DNA from: Desulfocapsa sp.
Lineage (GTDB): Bacteria; Desulfobacterota; Desulfobulbia; Desulfobulbales; CG2-30-60-27
Length of the DNA: 32,716 nt
Direction: 5' to 3'
Assembly: GCA_020717925.1 (NCBI GenBank)
Contig: DYDL01000009.1
Coordinates: 1 to 32,716, forward strand
Shown: positions 7,332 to 14,663 of the stretch, one piece after another
How the letters are laid out: the number at the start of each line of letters is the position of its first letter
Position numbering within the stretch: position 1 is the stretch's first letter
Position numbers and translations under genes: made by a program
The notes under the pieces: generated by a model
What the model was told of the DNA's origin: nothing
What the model saw: the letters and a program-made list of their open reading frames with translations, nothing else
Databases searched by the model: none

Positions 7332-9812
7332 GTGCCCAGTATCAACGCGGTTCTTGATATTGCCAAGGAGGCCTTGCTGGCCCACCAGCTTTCCATTCAG
7401 GTGGCCGCCAACAACGTGGCCAACGTCGATACGCCGGGCTACTCCAGGCAGATTCTGACCCTTTCCGGCCGGGAGTCGAGCCCCAGTTCGGTGGGCCAGG
7501 TCGGCAACGGGGTACGGCCTGACAGTATTCTGCGGCAGTTTGATCAGTTCATGACCCAGCGTCTGGTCGGGCAGCAGTCCACCCAGAGTAATACCGAGGC
7601 CCAGCAGGATGCCATGCGTGTGGTGGAGGCCCTGTTCAACGAGACCTCGGGCCAAGGTCTCAACGACCTGATGAACAAATTCTGGCAGAGCTGGCAGGAC
7701 CTGGCCAACAACCCGGAGAATCTGTCGGCCAAGCAAACCGTGGTCCAGACCGGCCAGTTGCTGCAGGACCATATGGGGCAGGCCTACACGCAGATCGTTG
7801 AAATACGTTACAATCTGGGCGTGCAATTGGACTCCGCCATCACCGAGATCAACTCTCTCACCCAGAAAATTGCCGGCCTCAATGTGCAGATTACCACCAG
7901 TGAGAGTCCGGGCAGAACATCCAACGACTTGCGTGACCAGCGAGACGGCCTGGTCGAGGAACTCGCCAGTTTTCTCGATATCACCTATTTCGAGAATAAG
8001 GAAAGTGGCGCCTATTCCATTCTGCTGGCCGACGGTCATCCCCTGGTGGACGCCACCCAGTCAAGTCGCCTCGAACTATCCAATGGCCAGATCCAGTGGG
8101 TTAACCAGACCCCCGATGGCCAGGACATGCGCCTGACTATCGGTGCCGGGGCGGACCTGGGTGGCAAGGTGGGCGGCTGGCTGGCGGTATACAACGACTT
8201 GATATCGGATAATCCGGATAATATCATGGGCCAGCTCGATTCCTTCGCCACCTCGTTGATCCTGGAGGTAAACCGCTTGCATTCCCAAGGGGTTGGCTCC
8301 AACGCCTTTTCCACAACCCTTACCGGCGCCTCGGTGGCGGAGAACGCCGCGATCCTCACCACCACAATAGATGCGACCCAGGCAACCACCGATATCGTTG
8401 CCAATACCTTGCGGATCAACGACCGGGATATCGGCGCCATTGATGGGGGGGTGGCGGTACATGGTCTGGCCATGACCAAGGCGGCCAATGCGGTGTATGC
8501 GGTTAACACGGCGTTGAATTCCGTCACCGCCCGGTTGACCACCCTGACGGCCGGCGGCGCGGTGACCGGCCTGGCGGCCGGCGAAACCGTAGCCTTCTCG
8601 GTGAACGGCATGGCAATTTCCTACACGGCCGGGGCGGCGGAATCGGCCAATGCCACCGCGACCAACGTGGTGGCGGCCATTAATGCCGCCATTGCTGCCT
8701 ACAATCTCGACCCGACCAGGGCGCCGGACATGAGTCTTACGGCGGCGGTAGGCGATGGGACCAACGGCGGGGCTGTGGATGCCGTCGTCCTGCGCAACAC
8801 CAATGGTGGCGATCAGTCGTCCATCACCATTGCCGGTATTGATGCAACGGATGCGAAACTGGCCCTGGCCAACGGTGCCACGGGGGCTGACGCCAGCCAC
8901 AACACCGGCCAGCTTACCCTGGTTTCTGGCGAGGAGTTTTCGGTCAGCGCCGGGCCCACCGACACCTTCCTCACGCAACTTGGCATGGGCGGCGGGCTTT
9001 ACAGCGGCGATACGGTCAACGACGGCAACTTCACTTACAGCTTCGACAATCCGGGCGGGGTGCGCGCCGCGCTTCTGGGTTTTCCATACGGCAAGGAGCT
9101 GACCACGGATAACGGCACTCTCGATATCTGGCTTTATGGTGAAAACGGCGCCCCCTTGTTACCGAAGCCGGTCACCGTGCCGCTCGACCGGGTCTATACC
9201 CTGCAGGACGTAGCTGACGCCATCAACGTGGCAATAACCAATACCAGCGGCGGACCGGCCTGGATCACGGCGGCGGTGGAAGGCAACACGCTGCAGATCA
9301 GGCCCGCAACCGGCATCCAGTTCGCCTTTGCCAATGACACTGCCAACATCCTGCAGGTGGTCGGCCTCAATACCTTTTTTGCCGGCCACGACGTCTCCAC
9401 CATTGCGGTCAACGACACCCTGGCGCAGGATGCGGCCAAGGTGGCCGCTGGCAAGGTGGGAGCCCGGGGCGAGATTCTCGCGGGCGACAATGTCAATGCC
9501 CTTGGCCTCGCCGGGCTGCAGTTCAAGGAGGAGGTGCAGTTTGCCAACGGCGATATCACCAGTCTTGACGGTTTTTATAACTCCCTGGTCGGTAAGGTCG
9601 GCGCCCATGTGCAGAGCCTGCAGCGCGACCTGGATTTGAATACCCAGCTTTCCAAGCAGCTCAACGACATGCGGGATGCCATTTCCGGTGTTTCCCTGGA
9701 CGAGGAGATGGCTAATCTGATTAAATATCAGCAGGCCTATACCGCGGCCGCCAAGTTGATCGCCACCGCGGATCAGATGTTGGATACCCTGATGAACAGC
9801 CTGCAAAGATAG
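7332..9812 (+). CDS. flgK: Flagellar hook-associated protein 1 FlgK, enlarged central region (GTG start; about 826 aa)
   Basis: VPSINAVLDIAKEALLAHQLSIQVAANNVANVDTPGYSRQ at N-terminus; C-terminus VSLDEEMANLIKYQQAYTAAAKLIATADQMLDTLMNSLQR. ORF track start 7128 overlaps flgN and is too early. Confidence 0.95.
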   Translation: MPSINAVLDIAKEALLAHQLSIQVAANNVANVDTPGYSRQILTLSGRESSPSSVGQVGNGVRPDSILRQFDQFMTQRLVGQQSTQSNTEAQQDAMRVVEALFNETSGQGLNDLMNKFWQSWQDLANNPENLSAKQTVVQTGQLLQDHMGQAYTQIVEIRYNLGVQLDSAITEINSLTQKIAGLNVQITTSESPGRTSNDLRDQRDGLVEELASFLDITYFENKESGAYSILLADGHPLVDATQSSRLELSNGQIQWVNQTPDGQDMRLTIGAGADLGGKVGGWLAVYNDLISDNPDNIMGQLDSFATSLILEVNRLHSQGVGSNAFSTTLTGASVAENAAILTTTIDATQATTDIVANTLRINDRDIGAIDGGVAVHGLAMTKAANAVYAVNTALNSVTARLTTLTAGGAVTGLAAGETVAFSVNGMAISYTAGAAESANATATNVVAAINAAIAAYNLDPTRAPDMSLTAAVGDGTNGGAVDAVVLRNTNGGDQSSITIAGIDATDAKLALANGATGADASHNTGQLTLVSGEEFSVSAGPTDTFLTQLGMGGGLYSGDTVNDGNFTYSFDNPGGVRAALLGFPYGKELTTDNGTLDIWLYGENGAPLLPKPVTVPLDRVYTLQDVADAINVAITNTSGGPAWITAAVEGNTLQIRPATGIQFAFANDTANILQVVGLNTFFAGHDVSTIAVNDTLAQDAAKVAAGKVGARGEILAGDNVNALGLAGLQFKEEVQFANGDITSLDGFYNSLVGKVGAHVQSLQRDLDLNTQLSKQLNDMRDAISGVSLDEEMANLIKYQQAYTAAAKLIATADQMLDTLMNSLQR

Positions 9813-9822
9813 GGAGATAGCC

Positions 9823-11754
9823 ATGCGTCCCACCATGCAGTCCATTAACCGCAACGCGATCTTCAACCTGAACAAGCTGGCCGCTTCGTTGCAGAACGTG
9901 AACCAGAAAATTTCATCAGGCAAGGAGATGTCGGCGCCTTCGGATGATCCCGTCAATCTGGTCGGGGTGCTGGGACTGCGCAGCAACATTGCGGAGGTCC
10001 AGCAGTATCAGGAAAATCTGAACTACGGCCAGGATATCGTCATGGCCTCGGAAAGCGCACTTTCGCAGATTAAGGGTTTGCTGACCAGCGCCCGCACTCT
10101 TGCCGTGGCGCAGTCCACCGGCACGGTGAACGCCGAAAATCGGGCCAATATTGCTCCGCAGGTGAAGAATCTGTTGGAGTTGGCGGTGGTGCTTGGCAAC
10201 ACCCAGACCACTGGCAAGTATGTCTTCGGCGGTTATCGGACGACCGGCTATACCAACGCTGAGCCGGCCCCATTCATGGTGGACAGGGTGCAGGGGTATA
10301 GGGTTAACGGTAGCACTATGACGCCAGCGAGTCTTACGGCCGGCGATCTGGTTATCAATGGTCTGGCCGTGGGCGCCACAGCGGTTGATGGCCTGTCCGA
10401 CGTTTTGGCCAACGCCTCGGCCGAGGCCAAGGCAACGGCAATAAACCTCATGGCGGATGAAACCGGGGTGTGGGCCACGGCCGTGCCTGTTTTCCAGTTG
10501 GCCGCGGCCGGTGTGGAGGGTGGCACCATCGGGGCCGGCGATCTCTTCATCAACAACGTGGACATCTTTGCCGGTGCCACAACCGTGGTGGCGGAAGACA
10601 GGGATAATGTCGTGATGGCGGCCATCAATGCTCAACAGGCTGTAACCGGTGTGGTCGCCACCCGGGACAACGGTGGGCGTTTGCTGTTGTCTGTCACCGA
10701 TGGCCGCAATCTCCATGTCGAGACCTCGGATAACGGTGAGCAGGTCACCCATATCAACTCCGCACTGAATGTTGCGCAGGACCAAGTCTATTTCGGGTCA
10801 TTGCAGTTTTCCTCGGATAAAGTTTTTTCTATAGCAACGTCTCTGGCTGGGGATGGGGGACTCGCGGCCATCGGTCTGGCGGGAGGCCAGGCGGTGACCG
10901 GCGAACTCGATGACGTGGCCGACGACGGGTTGATCGTGGTGGATGACGTGGCCAGGCAGGACGGCTCGGTGCGCTATACCGGTGACCAGGTTAGTGACCT
11001 GGAGATAAAGGTGGGCCGCAGCAGCACCCTGGCGGTTGGGAGAAACGGCCAGACCAGCCTGATGGATACCGGTGTGTTCGATGCCTTCACCAAGCTCAAG
11101 AACGCGTTACTTGCGCAGGACTATACGGTTGCCACCGGTAAAAACCAGGCAACGGACCGCGGAGTTACATTGGCAACAGGCGGGACCGGCCTGGCGACTG
11201 AAGCCGAGGTGGTGGCAGGCAACTTTACGGTGACGGTTACGGATAAGGCTTATTACCCGCCACGGCCACTCACGATCCAGATCGGTATCGATCCGACTAC
11301 CGACAGCTTGAACAGCATGGCCGACAAAATCAACGGTATCCCCGGGCTGCAAGCCTCCTGGGACACTAACGGTTTTCTGCAGATTGCCAGCAGTGATCCA
11401 GCCCGCTACGGGTTTACCCTGTCTAATGATTCGAGTAATTTTCTCCAGGCCGTGGGGATGCGCGGGGATGATCTGCAGGTGGCGGCCATCCAGAGCTCCC
11501 TGGCCAATTTCGATGTGGCTTTCAGCCATATCAGCAACGTGGTGTCTGATTTCGGTACCCGTTCCAACCGGATTGACTCCCAGCGGGAAATTTTCACGAG
11601 CCTCGAATTGGTATCCACTGGCAACCTCTCGCAGCGGGAGGATGTCGATCTTGTAAAGGTTCTGGGCGACCTCGCCACCAAGCAGACGGCCTTTCAGGCG
11701 GCCTTAAACGCCACGGCCAAGGCCATGAAGCTGAGCCTGATGGATTATTTATAG
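9823..11754 (+). CDS. flgL: Flagellar hook-associated protein 3 FlgL, enlarged, with flagellin-IN-like central segments
   Basis: MRPTMQSINRNAIFNLNKLAASLQNVNQKISSGKEMSAPSDDPVNLVGVLGLRSNIAEVQQYQENL; C-terminus SQREDVDLVKVLGDLATKQTAFQAALNATAKAMKLSLMDYL. Confidence 0.93.
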   Translation: MRPTMQSINRNAIFNLNKLAASLQNVNQKISSGKEMSAPSDDPVNLVGVLGLRSNIAEVQQYQENLNYGQDIVMASESALSQIKGLLTSARTLAVAQSTGTVNAENRANIAPQVKNLLELAVVLGNTQTTGKYVFGGYRTTGYTNAEPAPFMVDRVQGYRVNGSTMTPASLTAGDLVINGLAVGATAVDGLSDVLANASAEAKATAINLMADETGVWATAVPVFQLAAAGVEGGTIGAGDLFINNVDIFAGATTVVAEDRDNVVMAAINAQQAVTGVVATRDNGGRLLLSVTDGRNLHVETSDNGEQVTHINSALNVAQDQVYFGSLQFSSDKVFSIATSLAGDGGLAAIGLAGGQAVTGELDDVADDGLIVVDDVARQDGSVRYTGDQVSDLEIKVGRSSTLAVGRNGQTSLMDTGVFDAFTKLKNALLAQDYTVATGKNQATDRGVTLATGGTGLATEAEVVAGNFTVTVTDKAYYPPRPLTIQIGIDPTTDSLNSMADKINGIPGLQASWDTNGFLQIASSDPARYGFTLSNDSSNFLQAVGMRGDDLQVAAIQSSLANFDVAFSHISNVVSDFGTRSNRIDSQREIFTSLELVSTGNLSQREDVDLVKVLGDLATKQTAFQAALNATAKAMKLSLMDYL

Positions 11755-11756
11755 CG

Positions 11757-11798
11757 ATCAGCTTTCAGCCAAAAAAAATCTAAAAGCTGACTGCTGAT
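11757..11798 (+). repeat. Inverted repeat / hairpin built of GCTGANN heptamers between flgL and csrA
   Basis: ATCAGCTTTCAGC-CAAAAAAAATCTAAAA-GCTGACTGCTGAT: 6-bp and 5-bp arms separated by a 2x2 internal loop, A-rich loop; right arm reads GCTGACT GCTGATA GCTT. Confidence 0.7.
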
Positions 11799-11835
11799 AG
11801 CTTCAATTCCGACTGCGCCAGGGAGGGCTAAGGTC

Positions 11836-12144
11836 GTGCTGATTCTTTCGCGAAAGGTTGGAGAGGCCATTGTCATTGACAACGAGATAACGGTTCGGGT
11901 GCTGGAGGTCAAGGGCGGGCAGATCAAGCTGGGCGTGGAAGCACCCGGCCGTGTGCGGGTCCACCGCGAGGAGGTCTACCGGTCTATTCTCGATGAAAAC
12001 CGGCGTGCCGCCCTGGAAGCCCCGACCGATCCGGCCGCTCTGGCCGATAGCTTGGCCGGGGCGGTCTGGCAAGGGCCCGGTAAAGGTGGTTTGTTGGGTG
12101 GGATGGCGGGCAGCAAGGCGGGCGCTAAGGAAAACGGAGAGTAA
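11836..12144 (+). CDS. csrA: Carbon storage regulator CsrA with long C-terminal extension (GTG start)
   Basis: [55 protein letters not shown] is canonical CsrA, followed by a ~45-aa tail. Confidence 0.95.
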   Translation: MLILSRKVGEAIVIDNEITVRVLEVKGGQIKLGVEAPGRVRVHREEVYRSILDENRRAALEAPTDPAALADSLAGAVWQGPGKGGLLGGMAGSKAGAKENGE

Positions 12145-12146
12145 CG

Positions 12147-12644
12147 ATGGCTGAGGTAATGCACGATAGCATGACCAGGATGGTTGATACCACTAACGGC
12201 GGCGGGGAAATGGCCGCTCGTTTCAAGGTGATGACGAAGCGGTTTGGCGAGATAGAGGTCGATTCTGACCAGGTAATCCGTATGGTCAGCCCGGTCCTGG
12301 GATTTCCAGAGGCCAGGCGCTTTGTCTTGCGGCCCCATGGCCCTGGGTCGGTATTTTTTTGGCTCCAGTCCCTGGAGAATGGTGATCTGGCCTTTGTGGT
12401 GGTCCCGGCCGCAACAGTGGATACGGCCTATTGTCCGCCACTTGCCGGGGCGGACCGACAGGAGTTGGGGTTGACGGCCAGCCAGGTTCCCGAGTTTTTA
12501 CTCATCCTTAACCTGTCACGCGCCGAGAAGTTGAAGATCACCGCCAACCTTTTGGGGCCCGTGGCCCTGAACGCGGAAAAGCGACTCGCCAAGCAACTGC
12601 TGCTTGATCCAGCCCATTACGATATCGCCTTTCAGGTAGAGTAG
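12147..12644 (+). CDS. fliW: Flagellar assembly factor FliW
   Basis: FKVMTKRFGEIEVDSDQVIRMVSPVLGFPEARRFVLRPHGPGSVFFWLQSLENGDLAFVVV...LLILNLSRAEKLKITANLLGPVALNAEKRLAKQLLLDPAHYDIAFQ; FliW pattern and csrA linkage. Confidence 0.93.
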   Translation: MAEVMHDSMTRMVDTTNGGGEMAARFKVMTKRFGEIEVDSDQVIRMVSPVLGFPEARRFVLRPHGPGSVFFWLQSLENGDLAFVVVPAATVDTAYCPPLAGADRQELGLTASQVPEFLLILNLSRAEKLKITANLLGPVALNAEKRLAKQLLLDPAHYDIAFQVE

Positions 12645-12669
12645 GGTAAAGAAAGGGGCCGCGACCTTT

Positions 12670-12984
12670 TTAAATGACCGGAACCTGTTCGGAGAGCAGA
12701 GCAGTGAGCATCTTGTCCGCCACCTTATACGGGTCGACCTGATACGCGCCGTTATTGATCTGCTCTTGCAGGGCCTGCACCTTTTCCAGGCGCACGTCCG
12801 GGGTATTCAGCAGGATTCCCTTCATTTTCCGCACGTCCATGGAGTTGCCGGACAACTCCACCCGATCCGTCGCCTGTGCTTGGGCCGGAGAGCTTTGGGG
12901 AGCAGCGATGGTTTCCGCCTTTTTGAGGGGCGTCTGGGGCTTGCTTTCGGTTTTGATGGATGTGAAAAGATTGCCAAGTTTCAT
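12670..12984 (-). CDS. flgM: Anti-sigma-28 factor FlgM
   Basis: ATDRVELSGNSMDVRKMKGILLNTPDVRLEKVQALQEQINNGAYQVDPYKVADKMLTALL is a typical FlgM C-terminal region. Confidence 0.9.
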   Translation of the reverse strand: MKLGNLFTSIKTESKPQTPLKKAETIAAPQSSPAQAQATDRVELSGNSMDVRKMKGILLNTPDVRLEKVQALQEQINNGAYQVDPYKVADKMLTALLSEQVPVI

Positions 12985-13078
12985 AATGTTCTCTCTGTGG
13001 ACTGGCAGTACAGCCCTGCTTACTGCATAACCAATTTAAAATATATTTAGTAGCAGACACATTTCTTCCTTACCTTAC

Positions 13079-13105
13079 TTATCGGCCGGCAGCGGCGAAC
13101 CTTTA
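13079..13105 (-). promoter_or_regulatory. Sigma-28 (FliA) promoter for flgM
   Basis: Minus strand TAAAGGTT-N11-GCCGATAA against consensus TAAAGTTT-N11-GCCGATAA; about 95 nt upstream of the flgM start. Confidence 0.85.
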
Positions 13106-13214
13106 AAATAAATATTTTTGGGAGGGATGCGGCTGGTGGCCGCCACGACAGCAGCAAGGGCGCAAGTATAATGCCGGTGCTCAATTCAAGATAACAATGC
13201 AGCTTGCCCGCCTC

Positions 13215-13250
13215 GGGCCGAAGGAGCCCACCCCGGTGCTCCCCCGGCCC
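13215..13250. other. GC-rich inverted repeat (hairpin) between response regulator and flgM
   Basis: GGGCCG-AA-GGAGC-CCACCCCGGT-GCTCC-CC-CGGCCC; no T-tract on either side. Confidence 0.6.
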
Positions 13251-13294
13251 GCCGCGATAATTACGATAACTGATGTCCAGACAGGTGACCCGCT

Positions 13295-13750
13295 TTAAAC
13301 CTCTTGGCGGGATGACCCGCCACAATTGCCCGCGGTTGTCAGAAGCCCCAGCCTCTTCTTGCCATCCAGGATATGCCTGATGGTTTGCGTCAACTCTTTG
13401 CAGCTAAAGGGTTTCATGACATAGGCTTGTATCCCGGCGGTGGCATATTCCCGTGAAAAAAAGGGATCACCGCCGGAGCACATGATGATCGGGACACTCG
13501 GCCGGATCAACCGAAATTCCCTGGCAATATCAAAGCCCGACAGGCCGGGCATCACCAGATCGGTGATCACCAGGTCAAAATTGCGGGCCTTGCCGCGAAA
13601 GATTTTCAGGGCCGCGGCCCCATTTGACTCCACGGTGACCTCATAGCCACTGTTCTCAAGCATGATTTTCAACATGGCGCCAACCGGTTTTTCATCATCA
13701 ATCACCATGAGGCGCTGGTTGTTATGTTGCGTTGTTGCTGCTTGTTCCAC
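13295..13750 (-). CDS. Single-domain (REC) response regulator
   Basis: RLMVIDDEKPVGAMLKIMLENSGYEVTVESNGAAALKIF...FDLVITDLVMPGLSGFDIAREF...PIIMCSGG...YVMKPFSCKELTQTIRHIL; DD, D, T/S and K residues present, no output domain. Confidence 0.92.
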   Translation of the reverse strand: MEQAATTQHNNQRLMVIDDEKPVGAMLKIMLENSGYEVTVESNGAAALKIFRGKARNFDLVITDLVMPGLSGFDIAREFRLIRPSVPIIMCSGGDPFFSREYATAGIQAYVMKPFSCKELTQTIRHILDGKKRLGLLTTAGNCGGSSRQEV

Positions 13751-13759
13751 TTGACGCTC

Positions 13760-14158
13760 CTATGCCCCGACCTCGTTATTTTTTCCGGCCAATCCCAAGG
13801 ATGGTTGCGCCCCACTGTACCTTTTGCTCACCCCTGGCGCCTGTAACCTGGTCATGGGGCGGGCGGCGGGCGCCTCGGCAAAGGGAAGATATTGGAGAAC
13901 GAAATCCGCCTCCATCGCCAGCAAAGGCTTGGCAAGCGCATGCCCGCCACAGAGCACCTGGCCGACATCCTTCAGTTCCAGTTTATAGACCCCCCGGTTG
14001 TCCTCGGTCCACAGATACCAGCAAGGGTTGTCACCGTCCAGGCGGGTAATCTGGGTCACCCGTACCGCCTCTAACACCTGCTCCCGGATCAGGAAATCGA
14101 CGAGTAACCTGTCCATGGCATTTTGCGCCAGTACCTTGTCATGATTTGCGTTGATCAT
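13760..14158 (-). CDS. Conserved-looking protein of unknown function (132 aa)
   Basis: MINANHDKVLAQNAMDRLLVDFLIREQVLEAVRVTQITRLDGDNPCWYLWTEDNRGVYKLELKDVGQVLCGG...; good RBS (AGAGAGGAAAAG-ATG), co-directional with REC gene 10 bp downstream. No family recognised. Confidence 0.7.
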   Translation of the reverse strand: MINANHDKVLAQNAMDRLLVDFLIREQVLEAVRVTQITRLDGDNPCWYLWTEDNRGVYKLELKDVGQVLCGGHALAKPLLAMEADFVLQYLPFAEAPAARPMTRLQAPGVSKRYSGAQPSLGLAGKNNEVGA

Positions 14159-14188
14159 CTTTTCCTCTCTTTTTAGTTGGTTGCGGCC

Positions 14189-14332
14189 TTAATAACGATT
14201 TGTGAACAACAGGACAACGGTAACCACCAGCAAGGTCACACGATAAATTACGTTCATTTGCAGTTTGTCGTCAAGGGAGGCGGCAAGGCTGATTGCCGCC
14301 AGGGCCAGATCTTTTGCTGATTTCTTTTCCAT
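14189..14332 (-). CDS. 47-aa single-TM small membrane protein (below ORF-track cutoff)
   Basis: Minus-strand ATG 14332: MEKKSAKDLALAAISLAASLDDKLQMNVIYRVTLLVVTVVLLFTNRY*; RBS-like TGAGGAAACGCGG before ATG; one hydrophobic segment; co-directional 30 nt upstream of the 132-aa gene. Confidence 0.6.
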   Translation of the reverse strand: MEKKSAKDLALAAISLAASLDDKLQMNVIYRVTLLVVTVVLLFTNRY

Positions 14333-14434
14333 CCGCGTTTCCTCATTGAAGTTGCAACTGAGCCGGCAAGGTGGTTTGCAAGCAATAAACCTGCCGGTCC
14401 CCTGCTGCTTGCCTTACGTGTCAAGGTAAGGTAA

Positions 14435-14450
14435 TTCAAATACCGTGCCA
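14435..14450 (-). promoter_or_regulatory. Candidate sigma-54 promoter for the small membrane protein / 132-aa / REC unit
   Basis: Minus strand TGGCACGGTATTTGAA vs TGGCACGNNNNTTGCW; perfect -24 half, one mismatch at the conserved C of the -12 GC. Confidence 0.35.
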
Positions 14451-14468
14451 AAAAGGAATTACGCCTAA

Positions 14469-14497
14469 TTGTGTGAGCAACTTGCTGATTCTATAGT
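14469..14497 (+). promoter_or_regulatory. Candidate sigma-70 promoter upstream of polA
   Basis: TTGTGT-N17-TATAGT about 170 bp upstream of polA. Confidence 0.35.
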
Positions 14498-14663
14498 ATA
14501 AAATTGACAAGGCGCGGCAGCGGAAAACGAGAACAAGCGTTTGCAGCCGATATGATATTTCGCGGAACCGTCAATTGTCACGGCCGCGCGGCCGCCGGTG
14601 CAAAAATCCGGCCCTGGCCTGAAGCCGATTGCCAAAGGGGCGGGGGGTTGGTAGAATCGCGCC

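Noticed and set aside
6837-8978. Long minus-strand ORFs antisense to flgN/flgK (6837-8039 and 8076-8978)
   Set aside because: Same shadow-ORF signature; sense genes are clear.
13106-13321. c-di-GMP (GEMM) or other known riboswitch in the flgM upstream spacer
   Set aside because: I could not match the conserved GEMM core on either strand; only generic hairpins are visible.
13047-13325. 92-aa minus-strand ORF between REC gene and flgM
   Set aside because: Overlaps the sigma-28 promoter of flgM and the hairpins; no recognisable family; more likely non-coding spacer.
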